Source: Castellaniella sp. (GTDB taxonomy: Bacteria; Pseudomonadota; Gammaproteobacteria; Burkholderiales; Burkholderiaceae_B). From it: a stretch of 64,000 bases of DNA. The notes beneath the pieces were generated by a model that was not told the origin of the DNA, searched no databases, and worked only from the letters and a program-made list of their open reading frames with translations. This document shows, piece by piece, positions 55,005 through 64,000 of the stretch (positions are counted from its first letter, which is position 1; every line of letters begins with the position of its first letter). The translations under genes and the position numbers were made by a program. The stretch covers positions 1 to 64,000 of the forward strand of contig JAHRWZ010000051.1 in the NCBI GenBank assembly GCA_019104865.1, in the 5' to 3' direction.

Positions 55005-55916
55005 ATGCCAGAACCTGATTTCAATCTGTTGATGGCGCTGGACGTGCTGCTGGCCGAAGGTAGCGTGGCTGGTGCCGCGCGCCGCATCGGCCTGAGCACC
55101 TCGGCCATGAGCCGCACACTGGGCCGGCTGCGTGAAGTCACCGGAGATCCGCTGCTCGTACGGGCAGGGCGCCACATGGTCCTGACCCCTCACGCACAGG
55201 CGATCCGCGAACGGACGCGCGACGCGGTGCTCCAAACCCGGATGCTGCTGTCGCCCGCTGTTTCCGAACTGGATGTGTCTGCCCTGGACCGCATATTCAC
55301 CATACGAGCCAACGAAGGGTTCATCGAGGCATTCGGCCCAAAGCTGATTGCCGCCGTCGCCGGCGCGGCACCGCATATATGCCTGCACTTCACCCCCAGG
55401 ATGGACAAGGATTCCCGATATCTTCGCGAAGGATTGGTCGACCTGGAAATCGGGGTAGTGAGCGACATGGGGCCGGAAATCCGCCTCCAGGCGCTGTTTC
55501 ACGATCATTTCGTCGGTGCGGTCCGGGCCGGCCACCCGCTGCTGTCCGCCCCCACCATCACGGCGGAACAATACGTCTCGTACGGCCACGTGGTCGCTTC
55601 GCGCCGAGGGCTATCTCATGGCCCGGTCGACGACGTGCTGGCGGAAATGGGTTTGACGCGCAAGGCGATCAGCGTAGTGCCTGGTTTTCCGGCGGCATTG
55701 GCGGTCGCCTCGACATCGGACTTGATCGCGCTGCTGCCTGCTTCGTACCTGCCTCATCCCTCCGCGCAGGGAAAAAGGGGCATGGCATTCCAGACCTTCG
55801 AACTGCCCTTTCCGACCCAGGACATCACGATCTCGCAGATGTGGCATCCACGCCTGGACATGGAACCCGCACACCGCTGGTTGCGGCAACTGGTGCGGCG
55901 GGTTTGCGGGGAATAG
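55005..55916 (+). CDS. LysR-family regulator, NodD-like subgroup
   Basis: 303 residues. HTH at the N-terminus: FNLLMALDVLLAEGSVAGAA and GLSTSAMSRTLGRLREVTGD. Effector domain from about 90. Start ATG 55005 gives the canonical short N-terminus; the frame extends far upstream, through the divergent MFS gene, and is not used. Probably controls the divergent EmrB/QacA-like exporter. Confidence 0.88.
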   Translation: MPEPDFNLLMALDVLLAEGSVAGAARRIGLSTSAMSRTLGRLREVTGDPLLVRAGRHMVLTPHAQAIRERTRDAVLQTRMLLSPAVSELDVSALDRIFTIRANEGFIEAFGPKLIAAVAGAAPHICLHFTPRMDKDSRYLREGLVDLEIGVVSDMGPEIRLQALFHDHFVGAVRAGHPLLSAPTITAEQYVSYGHVVASRRGLSHGPVDDVLAEMGLTRKAISVVPGFPAALAVASTSDLIALLPASYLPHPSAQGKRGMAFQTFELPFPTQDITISQMWHPRLDMEPAHRWLRQLVRRVCGE

Positions 55917-56018
55917 ACTGCCATCGACTGTGATCACCAGTGACACCACGCGTCGGCAGTGCTCACCATGTTCCGCCGATCGGGGATTCAGCAACAGAGT
56001 CCACCGAATCGTCAGTGG

Positions 56019-57128
56019 CTACGGCGCAGGATTCCGCTGCGCCAGCGCCCAGGCCACGTGCTCGCGCACCATAGCGCTTTCATGGTCGGCACGGGTCAGT
56101 AATGCCGCGCGTAATTCCTGCGCCTGTGCCTCATCGGCCTGACGCAGCGCATTGCCCAGCGCCACGGCGATGTTGCGCAGCCAGCGTTCATGGTCGATGC
56201 GCCGGATCGGCCCACCCTCGGTCCGCTTGAGGAACATCGCCTCGTCCCAGGCGAACAGTTCCACGAGCTGCTGGCCGACCAACGGCGAGCGCTCATCGAA
56301 GTCGGGGAGTTCCGTGGTCTGGGCGTACTTGTTCCAGGGACAGATCGTCTGGCAGTCATCGCAGCCATAGATATGATTGCCCATCAGGGGGCGCAGTTCC
56401 TCGGGGATGGGACCGTGATTTTCGATGGTCAGATAGGAAATGCAGCGGCGCGCATCCACCACACCGGGAGCAATGATGGCACCCGTGGGGCAAACGTCGA
56501 TGCACGCGGTGCAGGTGCCGCAATGCGCACTGACCGGATCGGTCGGATCCAGTGCGAAGTCCACGAAAATTTCGCCCAGGAAGAACATCGACCCCGCATC
56601 GCGTGAGAGCACCATGGAATGCTTGCCGCGCCAGCCCTGACCGCTGCGGCTGGCCAGTTCCTTTTCCAGGATCGGCGCCGAATCCGAAAAGACGCGGTAG
56701 CCGAACGGGCCGACCAGGGCCTCGATCCGGTCGCATAGTTTTTGCAGGCGCGCACGCACCACCTTGTGATAGTCGCGCCCCCGGGCATAGAGCGACACCA
56801 CGCCCTCGCCGGGTTCGTCCAACCGTGCGCGTTCGCGGTCCTGCCAGTCAGGCGATGTGCCGCGCGGCAGGTAGGGCATGCGCGCGGTGATCACGCTGAC
56901 CGTGCCGGGAACCAGTTCCGCCGGGCGCGCGCGCTTCAGGCCATGGCGTTCCATGTAGTGCAGGTCACCGTGGTAGCCCAGGGCAAGCCATTGCAGCAAA
57001 CGCGGCTCGGCCGAGGATAAATCCACCCCTGAAACACCGATCTGGGAAAACCCCAGTTCCTGTGCCCAGGCCCGTATCTGGTGAATCCACTGGCTGCTGC
57101 CGGTATTTGTCGGGGAAGATGTGGTCAT
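56019..57128 (-). CDS. queG: Epoxyqueuosine reductase
   Basis: 369 residues. Last step of queuosine tRNA modification. N-terminal cobalamin-binding domain ([28 protein letters not shown]), two [4Fe-4S] ferredoxin motifs [15 protein letters not shown] and [11 protein letters not shown], and a C-terminal HEAT-like part. Divergent from rluE. Confidence 0.94.
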   Translation of the reverse strand: MTTSSPTNTGSSQWIHQIRAWAQELGFSQIGVSGVDLSSAEPRLLQWLALGYHGDLHYMERHGLKRARPAELVPGTVSVITARMPYLPRGTSPDWQDRERARLDEPGEGVVSLYARGRDYHKVVRARLQKLCDRIEALVGPFGYRVFSDSAPILEKELASRSGQGWRGKHSMVLSRDAGSMFFLGEIFVDFALDPTDPVSAHCGTCTACIDVCPTGAIIAPGVVDARRCISYLTIENHGPIPEELRPLMGNHIYGCDDCQTICPWNKYAQTTELPDFDERSPLVGQQLVELFAWDEAMFLKRTEGGPIRRIDHERWLRNIAVALGNALRQADEAQAQELRAALLTRADHESAMVREHVAWALAQRNPAP

Positions 57129-57284
57129 GACCAGACGATATCGATAAGGTCCGTGCTGAGAATCGGCACGGTTTTCCGCTTCCCTCCCGGGGAGCGAAGG
57201 ATATATTGTCGCAAAACGCTCATGCGACTGGAATTCCGACTAGGCTACAGTACTGAAACGTCCCTCTGGAATCCGCTTATCCGC

Positions 57285-57923
57285 ATGGAGAGCCCGTTGC
57301 CGCCCAGTTCCCGACCGCGCCACCCGCCGCACCGACCCATGCAGCCCAGGGCGCGACACACCATCAAGACACCGCCGGCGCAGCCCCGCCTGCTCGTGTT
57401 CAACAAACCGTTCGGTGTACTGACCCAGTTCAGCGACGACCAGGGGCGTGCCACACTGAAGGATTTCGTCGACGTGCCTGACGTGTACCCAGCCGGGCGG
57501 CTGGATCGCGATAGCGAAGGTCTGCTCCTGCTGACCAATGACGGGCGTCTGCAGGCGCGCATCGCCGACCCCCGATACAAGATGGCGAAAACCTATTGGG
57601 TCCAGGTCGAAGGCGAGCCGACCGATGCCCAGTTGCAGCTTCTGCAGGACGGCGTTGTCCTGAAGGACGGCCCCACCCTGCCCGCCCAGGCGCGCCGCTT
57701 GACGGAACCGCAACTCTGGCCCCGGGATCCACCGGTGCGTTTTCGCAAAAGCATTCCGACCGCATGGCTGGAGATCACCATCCACGAAGGCCGCAACCGC
57801 CAGGTCCGGCGCATGACGGCCGCCGTGGGCCTGCCGACCCTGCGTCTGGTACGGATGAGTATCGGGCCCTGGAGCCTCGAAGGCCTGCAGCCTGGGATGT
57901 GGCGCGAGACTGCACCGCTATGA
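57285..57923 (+). CDS. rluE: 23S rRNA pseudouridine synthase, RluE type
   Basis: About 212 residues from ATG 57285. RsuA/RluB/E/F family: [20 protein letters not shown], catalytic Asp in [20 protein letters not shown], and [23 protein letters not shown]. No S4 domain, as in RluE, which modifies U2457 of 23S rRNA in E. coli. The first 35 residues are basic and Pro-rich and uncertain; ATG 57339 is an alternative start. Followed after 39 bases by arfB. Confidence 0.88.
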   Translation: MESPLPPSSRPRHPPHRPMQPRARHTIKTPPAQPRLLVFNKPFGVLTQFSDDQGRATLKDFVDVPDVYPAGRLDRDSEGLLLLTNDGRLQARIADPRYKMAKTYWVQVEGEPTDAQLQLLQDGVVLKDGPTLPAQARRLTEPQLWPRDPPVRFRKSIPTAWLEITIHEGRNRQVRRMTAAVGLPTLRLVRMSIGPWSLEGLQPGMWRETAPL

Positions 57924-57962
57924 TTCGCCCTGTCGCGTCCATCCATCCATAGAGGCCAGCCG

Positions 57963-58373
57963 TTGCCGCAACACCGCTACCCAATCCAGGAAAATGAAGT
58001 TGAATTCACCGCCATCCGCGCCCAAGGCGCCGGCGGCCAGAATGTCAACAAGGTTTCGAGCGCCGTCCATCTGCGCTTTGATATTCAGGCGTCTTCATTG
58101 CCCGAACCCATCTGCGAGCGATTGCTGAACCTGCGTGATCATCGCATCACCGCAACGGGCCTGATCGTGATCAAGGCGCAATCCAGCCGCAGTCAGATAC
58201 AAAACCGGCTGGAAGCGCTGGCACGCCTGCAGGAACTCATTGACCGGGTCAGCGACACCCCTGAGATACGGCGCCCCACACGACCCACGCAAGGTGCCAG
58301 GCGTCGCCGCCTGCAGGAAAAAGCCGAACGCAGCGCTACCAAACAGCTGCGCGCCAGGATCACGGAGCATTAA
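57963..58373 (+). CDS. arfB: Alternative ribosome-rescue factor ArfB
   Basis: 136 residues from TTG 57963 (GAGG about nine bases upstream). GGQ in IRAQGAGGQNVNKVSSAVHL, short form without the codon-recognition domain, and a C-terminal basic tail (RRRRLQEKAERSATKQLRAR) that enters the empty mRNA channel. Hydrolyses peptidyl-tRNA on stalled ribosomes. Confidence 0.94.
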   Translation: MPQHRYPIQENEVEFTAIRAQGAGGQNVNKVSSAVHLRFDIQASSLPEPICERLLNLRDHRITATGLIVIKAQSSRSQIQNRLEALARLQELIDRVSDTPEIRRPTRPTQGARRRRLQEKAERSATKQLRARITEH

Positions 58374-58466
58374 CGACGCGCCCTGAGTGTGGCCCGACGC
58401 GCTCCCGATTCCCATCACGCAGGAATTCCCGTAGGCTATCGGAAGGCATCGAGAGAGGGGCTACCC

Positions 58467-59258
58467 ATGAGACTCGCACGTTCCCTGCTGATCCTGCTGG
58501 CGATGTTCTTCGTCCGTCCAGCCGCTGCGGATATGGTGGCGGAACCCGTGACCTGGACCCTGAACGGCACACAATTCAAAGGCGTGCTCGTGTACGACGA
58601 CGCATCGCACGACAAACGCCCCGGTCTGGTCATGGTGCCCAATTGGTCCGGCGTCAACGACATCGCCATCGCGAAAGCCAAGCGCGTCGCCGGACGGGAC
58701 TACGTCATCCTGCTTGCCGACGTCTACGGCGAACACATCCGCCCGACGAACGCGGCGCAAGCCCAGGCTGCGGCCAAGCCCCTGTATGCCGACCGCAATC
58801 TCATGCGCGCGCGGATCGGCAAGGCCTTTGAACAACTGAAAGCCCAGGCCGGCCACACACCGATCGACCTATCCCGCCTGGCTGCGATCGGGTTCTGTTT
58901 CGGCGGCGCCGTCGTGCTGGATCTGGCCCGCAGCGGCTCGGACATTAAAGCCGTGATCTCCTTTCACGGCGACCTGAGCACCGACGATCCCGCGCTGGCG
59001 AAAAACATCAAGGCGCGCGTGCTGGCGATCAATGGCGCCGACGACACCGCCACCATGCCTGGCGTGCCGGAATTCACGCGCGAGATGCGGCAAGACCCCG
59101 CCGACTGGCAGTTCGTGGAAATCGGGCACGCCGTGCATTGTTTCACCGAGACAGAGGCCACTGCCACGACGGGAAACTGCCGCTACGACCCGAAGGCCGC
59201 GGCGCGGTCATACCGGATGATGCATGACTGGCTGAAGGACAGTTTCGCAGGGCATTAG
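58467..59258 (+). CDS. Secreted dienelactone hydrolase-like protein
   Basis: 263 residues. Signal peptide 1-22 ending AAA, then an alpha/beta-hydrolase. Triad: Cys in IGFCFGGAVV, Asp in NGADDTATM, His in GHAVHCFT. DLH family but exported, so classic chloroaromatic dienelactone turnover is doubtful. GAGAGAGGGG precedes ATG 58467. Confidence 0.87.
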   Translation: MRLARSLLILLAMFFVRPAAADMVAEPVTWTLNGTQFKGVLVYDDASHDKRPGLVMVPNWSGVNDIAIAKAKRVAGRDYVILLADVYGEHIRPTNAAQAQAAAKPLYADRNLMRARIGKAFEQLKAQAGHTPIDLSRLAAIGFCFGGAVVLDLARSGSDIKAVISFHGDLSTDDPALAKNIKARVLAINGADDTATMPGVPEFTREMRQDPADWQFVEIGHAVHCFTETEATATTGNCRYDPKAAARSYRMMHDWLKDSFAGH

Positions 59259-59299
59259 AAGCCGGAGCATGGGCTGATGAAAGGACGGAAGGAGCACAG

Positions 59300-60250
59300 T
59301 CAGATCTCCCGGAAATCACAATCCGGGAGGGAGCGCTGCCCATCCTTCTCCAGGATGCACTGAGGTTTACCGAGAAGCTCAACCAGCCGAGATTCGCACG
59401 GGGAGAGGTCATACCCTCGCCGTTGCGAGATCATGAACGTGAGAGACCCGAGGTGCCAGGCGTGGCGTTCAAGCTCGACGAGCCGTCCGCAGGACAGATC
59501 GTCGCCAACGAGGTGCCGTGGCAAGTGCCCCCAGCCCAGACCGGCGTTGAGAAGATCGCGCTTGGCGCCGAGATCGTTGACCAGCCACTGGCGCTTGCCC
59601 GCGACGCCCTGTTGGATCTTTCCCGCCCCCGGCTGGTTGTCCGTGACAACGATCTGAACGTATCTGCCAAACTCGTCCATCGGGATGGGCCTCGGTGTCG
59701 ACGCCAGCGGGTGGGATGGCGCGCACACCGTCACCATCTCGGCCTCACACAGCCATTGGCGTTCTATGGCGTCCGGGTTCGCCTCGGGCACGTTCGCGAT
59801 CGTAACAGCCAAGGCACACACCCTTTCGAATACCAGATTCTCGCCGCCTTGCATGGTCGTGATTCGCAGGTCGATCACTGCGTTGCAGAACTCCGCTTGC
59901 AGCGCCCACAAGCAATCGATCAGGTGAGTGCGCGGGAAGTAGGCATCGATTGCAACTGAAACCTGCGGCGCCCCGGTTCTGGCGATCGAGCTGGCACGGT
60001 TCTTCATCTCTTCCGTGCGTGAGATTACTGCTCGCGCGTCCGGCAAGAGACTGTGCCCGGCCGCTGTGAGTTGCGCCTTTCGTGTGTTTCGCTCGAACAA
60101 CTCTACATCAAATGCGCTTTCTAGCGCCTTGATTGCATGGCTGATGGCCGATTGTGCGCGCCTGAGTTTCTGCGCAGCACCTGAAAAGCTTCCCTGATCG
60201 CATACCGCAACGAATGCGCGCAGTTGATTGATAGTGACATTGTCGAGCAT
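59300..60250 (-). CDS. LysR-family regulator
   Basis: 316 residues. N-terminal HTH (LRAFVAVCDQGSFSGAAQKL; AQSAISHAIKALESAF) and effector domain. Divergent from the oxidoreductase set at 60380, which it probably controls. A TAAAT-N5-ATTTA repeat lies right before its start. Confidence 0.9.
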   Translation of the reverse strand: MLDNVTINQLRAFVAVCDQGSFSGAAQKLRRAQSAISHAIKALESAFDVELFERNTRKAQLTAAGHSLLPDARAVISRTEEMKNRASSIARTGAPQVSVAIDAYFPRTHLIDCLWALQAEFCNAVIDLRITTMQGGENLVFERVCALAVTIANVPEANPDAIERQWLCEAEMVTVCAPSHPLASTPRPIPMDEFGRYVQIVVTDNQPGAGKIQQGVAGKRQWLVNDLGAKRDLLNAGLGWGHLPRHLVGDDLSCGRLVELERHAWHLGSLTFMISQRRGYDLSPCESRLVELLGKPQCILEKDGQRSLPDCDFREI

Positions 60251-60258
60251 GAGCCATC

Positions 60259-60273
60259 TAAATTATAGATTTA
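60259..60273. promoter_or_regulatory. TAAAT-N5-ATTTA inverted repeat in LysR-SDR gap
   Basis: Perfect 5-bp arms nine bases upstream of the LysR start, in an AT-rich divergent region of 129 bases. A plausible autoregulatory LysR site; no further support. Confidence 0.35.
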
Positions 60274-60379
60274 ATTATGCGATCTTTCGTCAATTGTTTT
60301 GATATGTCAAGGCATCTAGACTGCCTCTAGTTCTAACAAACGACGCCGGCCCGGCGCAACTCTGATCAAGGAAAATCAA

Positions 60380-61147
60380 ATGGAATACGCTCTCAAAGGA
60401 AAAACCGCTCTCGTCACTGGAGCGTCGCGGGGCATCGGCCGCGCCATTGCCGAACGTCTTGCAAAGGATGGTGCAACTGTCGCGCTGACCTACAACGCGA
60501 GTAAATCTGGCGCAGACGACGCGGTCGCAGCCATCGAGAAAGCTGGGGGCACTGCGTTTGCAATCCATGCAGACCTCGTTGACCCGGCGACTATCCCGAC
60601 CTTGTTCGACACACTCGACGATGAGTTCACCAAGCGGAACGGAAGCAAAACTCTCGACATCTTGGTCAACAACGCTGGCAATTCCGGCTGGGTTGGCTTC
60701 AAAGACGCGACGCCGGACAGCTGGGACACCCTGATGGCCGTCTACGCCCGCGCACCCTTCTTTATCGTTCAGTCCGCTCTGGGTCGCCTAGCCAATGGTG
60801 GGCGCATCATCAATATCTCTTCCGCCGCCGCCACGAAGCCCATGGCAGCCGCGCCCGTCTATTCCATGGCCAAAGCGGCCATCAACACCCTGACTCATGC
60901 ACTCGCGTCCGAGCTGGGGCCGCGCGGAATTACCGCGAACGCCGTCGCGCCGGGCTACACGCGAACGGACGCGAATGCCACTTTCCGAGAGAATCCCGAA
61001 CTCGTGAAGGCGGTCGAGTCCGAAATCGCACTAAGGCGCTTTGGCGAGCCTTCGGAAATCGCCTCCGTCGTGGCGTTCCTGGTTTCTGATGAAGGCCACT
61101 GGGTGACCGGACAGACGATCGAGGCAAGTGGCGGCTACAAGCTCTAA
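60380..61147 (+). CDS. SDR-family oxidoreductase (3-oxoacyl-ACP reductase-like)
   Basis: 255 residues. NAD(P) motif TGASRGIGRAIAERL, NNAGN, and catalytic Ser-Tyr-Lys (ISSAAA; YSMAKAA). Ends with VTGQTIEASGGYKL. AGGAAAATCAA precedes ATG 60380. First gene of a set with the F420-type dehydrogenase-like gene (27 bases on) and another SDR. Confidence 0.9.
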   Translation: MEYALKGKTALVTGASRGIGRAIAERLAKDGATVALTYNASKSGADDAVAAIEKAGGTAFAIHADLVDPATIPTLFDTLDDEFTKRNGSKTLDILVNNAGNSGWVGFKDATPDSWDTLMAVYARAPFFIVQSALGRLANGGRIINISSAAATKPMAAAPVYSMAKAAINTLTHALASELGPRGITANAVAPGYTRTDANATFRENPELVKAVESEIALRRFGEPSEIASVVAFLVSDEGHWVTGQTIEASGGYKL

Positions 61148-61174
61148 CCACGCCGAAAAACCCAAGGAGAATAC

Positions 61175-61774
61175 ATGAGTTACGCAATTATCGGCTTTGG
61201 CAAGATCGGCCATGCTCTTGCCAAAGCGTTTGCCCGCGATGGTATCGAAGTGTCCGTTGCAACCACGCGCGACCCGGCAAGCTTTGCATTCGATGCGGCT
61301 GCCATCGGATTCACGGTCATTCCCAAAACCTTGACTGAAGCAGTCAAGGCCGACGTCATTTTCCTCGCTGTGCCTTTTCTGGAGCATACGGCCGTCGCCA
61401 AATTGCTGCCGAACTGGCAGGGGAAGACGATTATTGACGTGACCAACGCCTATGGCGTGGCAGTTGAGGAACTCGGTGGCCTGCCGTCTTCCGCCGTCGT
61501 CGCCAAAGCCTTCAATGGCGCCAAGTTCGTGAAGGGCTTCAATCATCTGCCCGCCGATCTATTGGCCGCCGATCCACAGGTTGAGAGCGGGCGGCGCGTC
61601 GTCTTTCTTGCCAGTGATGATGACAACTCGGTACCTCCCGTTGCCGCGCTGGCCGAACGCCTCGGATTCGCGCCGGTACCGTTAGGCAAGCTCGCTGAAG
61701 GCGGCGCGCTTGTTCAGGCACGCGGGGACACCTGGGCTCCGCTGATCTTCCAGGACCTCGTCAAACTCGACTGA
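61175..61774 (+). CDS. NADP oxidoreductase, F420-dependent type fold
   Basis: 199 residues. Rossmann start YAIIGFGKIGHALAKAFARDG, VIFLAVPFLEH, IIDVTNAYG and KAFNGAKFVKGFNHL. This is the NADPH-dependent F420 reductase-like family, widespread in bacteria without F420, where the real function is unknown. AAGGAG precedes ATG 61175. Confidence 0.85.
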   Translation: MSYAIIGFGKIGHALAKAFARDGIEVSVATTRDPASFAFDAAAIGFTVIPKTLTEAVKADVIFLAVPFLEHTAVAKLLPNWQGKTIIDVTNAYGVAVEELGGLPSSAVVAKAFNGAKFVKGFNHLPADLLAADPQVESGRRVVFLASDDDNSVPPVAALAERLGFAPVPLGKLAEGGALVQARGDTWAPLIFQDLVKLD

Positions 61775-61848
61775 GCCAAGGCGGACGTTAACCGTAATCT
61801 GGTCGCTGCTCACTGATCCGGAAGCGTGGTCGAGCGGAGAGAAATTCT

Positions 61849-62643
61849 ATGCATATCGAACTCAAGGGACGCAAGGCGATTGTGACCGGTTCCACTGCGG
61901 GCATTGGCCGTGCAATCGCCGACGGAATAGCGCGTGCAGGAGCGGCGGTTGTCATCAACGGGCGAACACAGAAACGTGTCGATGCCGCATTGGGAGAGAT
62001 GCGCGTCCTGTTTCCAGAGGCCGAATTGACCGGCGTTGCGGCGGACGTTGCCACTGCACAGGGGTGTGCGGCGCTGTTCGGAGAAGCGCCAGACGCGGAT
62101 ATTCTCGTCAACAATGCCGGCACTGCACTCCTGAACAATTTTTTCGACCAGGACGACAGCGAATGGCTGGAACTGTTCCAACTTAACGTAATGAGCGGCG
62201 TGCGCACCGCCCGTCATTACGTGCCGAGAATGATGGCACGCGGCTGGGGGCGTGTGGTGTTCATCAGCAGTGAATCCGGCCTGAACATCCCAAAGGAAAT
62301 GATTGACTACGGCGTTACCAAGACCGCGATTCTTGCTGTCTCACGCGGGCTGGCCGAACTCGTTGCCGGAACGGGCGTCACCGTCAATGCCGTATTGCCC
62401 GGCCCGACAAGCTCCGAGATTCTATCCAGTTGGATGGAATCAACGGCGCAAGAGCAAGGCATCACTCAGGAGCAAGCCGAACAACAGTTCCTGAAAACCG
62501 CTCGCCCGACGACGCTGATCAACCGATTCGCCACAACTGAAGAGGTCGCGAACATGGTGGTGTATACATGCTCAAAGCAGGCTTCTGCAACCACAGGAGC
62601 CGCACTGAGAGTCGATGGAGGCATCGTTCGTTCAATTGCCTGA
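61849..62643 (+). CDS. SDR-family oxidoreductase
   Basis: 264 residues. TGSTAGIGRAIADGI, NNAGTALLNNF, catalytic Ser (FISSESG), then DYGVTKTAILAVSRG with Tyr and Lys. Lies 74 bases after the F420-type gene and may be in the same transcript. Substrate unknown. Confidence 0.88.
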   Translation: MHIELKGRKAIVTGSTAGIGRAIADGIARAGAAVVINGRTQKRVDAALGEMRVLFPEAELTGVAADVATAQGCAALFGEAPDADILVNNAGTALLNNFFDQDDSEWLELFQLNVMSGVRTARHYVPRMMARGWGRVVFISSESGLNIPKEMIDYGVTKTAILAVSRGLAELVAGTGVTVNAVLPGPTSSEILSSWMESTAQEQGITQEQAEQQFLKTARPTTLINRFATTEEVANMVVYTCSKQASATTGAALRVDGGIVRSIA

Positions 62644-62823
62644 ACTATGCGGTGGACATGGCTGACGATGAACGGGTGCTTGATCTAGCTCGGTTGGCCG
62701 ATGTGTCATTCAGGGGGAGGCCTGTCCATATCGCGGGAGGAGGTCCGGGGCACTATGCTGAGCGCACAAGGGCTGGACGGAAGGGGGCGATAATGTCGCA
62801 GGGAAACCCGAAAGGTCGCGGAC

Positions 62824-64000
62824 ATGACGCCTGCCGCAAACCAGACAGAGGATGCGTTCAAGCCTGCCAGTCTGATACTGGCCACCATGGGTCTGTCTCT
62901 GGGAACCTTCATGCAGGTTCTGGACATCAGCATCGCCAACGTGTCCCTGCCCACCATCGCGGGAAATCTGGCCGCCAGCCGGGACCAGTCCACCTGGGTC
63001 ATCACCTCGTTCACCGTCTGTCAGGCGATCACGCTGCCCATGACAGGGTTCCTGTCGCGCTGGTTCGGCGAAGTCAGGACTTTCGTCTGGTCGGTCCTGC
63101 TGTTCTCGCTGTTCTCACTGGCCTGCGGCCTGGCCACCAGCCTGCCGATGCTGGTGACGTTTCGCGCGTTGCAAGGCGCAGTCTGCGGGCCGATGTACCC
63201 GATCACGCAAAGCCTGATGGTGTCGCTCTACCCGCGCGAGAAACGGGCCATGGCACTGGCCATCATCAGCATGATCACGGTGGTGGCGCCGATCGTGGGG
63301 CCCGTGGCCGGCGGCTGGATTACGGACTCGTATTCCTGGCGCTGGATCTTCTTCATCAACGTGCCCATCGGCATCTTCGCGGCTTCACTGGCCCTCACCC
63401 AGCTGAGAGGTCGCATCGAGCAATTGGTCAAGAACCGCATCGACTGGGTCGGTGTGGCCACCCTGATCCTGGGGGTCGGCTCCCTGCAGATCCTGCTGGA
63501 CAAAGGCAACGATCTGGACTGGTTCGGCTCCACCGTCATCCGGGTCCTGGCCGCCGTGGCCACGGTATCCCTGACGATTTTCGTGATCTGGGAACTGACT
63601 GACGACAAGCCGATCGTGAATCTGCGGCTGTTCCGGCACCGCAATTTTGCGGCCGGGACATTTGCCATGGTGCTGGCGTTTGGTCTGTTCTTTGCGGTGT
63701 CGCTGCTGCTGCCGCTTTGGATGCAGAACACCCTGAGCTACACGGCTCTGTGGTCCGGCCTGGCTGTCGCGCCCATCGGTTTCATTCCGATCCTGCTGAC
63801 CTTTTGGGTGGGTAAATACGCTTCCCGCTTCGACCTGCGCTGGCTGACCGCGCTGTCATTTGCCGTGATGGGCTTCGTCTGTTTCCGCTTTGGCAGCTTC
63901 GACACGGAAGTTGATTTCACGCGCATCGCGCTGACCGAGCTGATCATGGGTCTGGGGGTGGCCCTGTTCTTCATGCCCATCCTGACTATCCTGCTGTCGG
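62824..64000 (+). CDS. EmrB/QacA-type MFS exporter, C-terminus cut by window end
   Basis: The first 392 residues are visible, from ATG 62824 with AAAGG upstream. DHA2-family features: GTFMQVLDISIANVSLPTI, GFLSRWFGEVRTF, and the motif C-like APIVGPVAGGW. About fourteen helices are expected. EmrB partners with EmrA-type adaptors, none of which is in view. Confidence 0.9.
   Translation, partial: MTPAANQTEDAFKPASLILATMGLSLGTFMQVLDISIANVSLPTIAGNLAASRDQSTWVITSFTVCQAITLPMTGFLSRWFGEVRTFVWSVLLFSLFSLACGLATSLPMLVTFRALQGAVCGPMYPITQSLMVSLYPREKRAMALAIISMITVVAPIVGPVAGGWITDSYSWRWIFFINVPIGIFAASLALTQLRGRIEQLVKNRIDWVGVATLILGVGSLQILLDKGNDLDWFGSTVIRVLAAVATVSLTIFVIWELTDDKPIVNLRLFRHRNFAAGTFAMVLAFGLFFAVSLLLPLWMQNTLSYTALWSGLAVAPIGFIPILLTFWVGKYASRFDLRWLTALSFAVMGFVCFRFGSFDTEVDFTRIALTELIMGLGVALFFMPILTILLS

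Noticed and set aside
1..64000. CRISPR arrays or other regular spaced repeats
   Set aside because: No series of equal repeats with spacers was seen. The repeated GMMGG coding units near 21800 are part of a protein.

Overview
The window reads as chromosomal DNA of a GC-rich betaproteobacterium. The best guess is the order Burkholderiales, family Alcaligenaceae (Bordetella/Castellaniella-like). This rests on the style of the proteins, on the block hemA-prfA-prmC-grxD-ubiX, and on the number of LysR, TRAP and amino-acid/amide ABC genes. No genus can be fixed from sequence reading alone.

Layout. 1-2018: reductive sulfate assimilation (cysH-cysD-cysN, minus strand, cysN cut by the window edge). 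2289-6007: amino-acid metabolism, gdhA facing kbl-tdh across a perfect 18-bp inverted repeat. 6257-12621: two c-di-GMP proteins (a periplasmic-sensor PAS-GGDEF-EAL protein and an HD-GYP protein) flanking two overlapping MFS genes. 12658-16885: conserved housekeeping block (ubiX, grxD, prmC, prfA, hemA). 17005-17080: tRNA-Phe. 17081-24560: a decayed genomic island next to that tRNA. It has an integrase stump, several broken genes, an IS3-type tail, and surviving small envelope/stress genes (phospholipase D lipoprotein, DUF1328, BON, Spy/CpxP-like, DksA-like, PsiF). 24635-30576: dctSR two-component system divergent from a dctPQM TRAP transporter.

31004-45116 is the most interesting part. A minus-strand operon (LivKHMGF-type amide/amino-acid ABC transporter, a small protein and an amidase) diverges from a plus-strand operon (MaoC hydratase, MmgE/PrpD protein, acyl-CoA dehydrogenase, class III CoA-transferase, GntR/UTRA regulator, CitE-like lyase, MFS transporter). 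The two operons are fired by two promoters that are inverted copies of each other. Each has TTGACA-N17-CATAAT with the palindrome AATGTCCGGACATT on its -10 box. The enzyme set matches the logic of itaconate/mesaconate-type C5-dicarboxylate breakdown (CoA activation, hydration, lyase cleavage to acetyl-CoA plus pyruvate). Here it is tied to uptake and hydrolysis of what may be an amide.

45303-64000: mixed accessory and housekeeping genes. They include a SMUG1-like uracil-DNA glycosylase, TehB-like methyltransferase, glutathionyl-hydroquinone reductase, a metal operon (HMA protein, P-type ATPase with an unusual CPG motif, Crp/Fnr regulator), a phasin-like protein with a histone-like tail, DMT and MFS exporters with a LysR regulator, queG, rluE, arfB, a secreted dienelactone-hydrolase-like protein, a LysR-linked oxidoreductase set and an EmrB-type exporter cut by the window end. 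No CRISPR array, rRNA or riboswitch was recognised.
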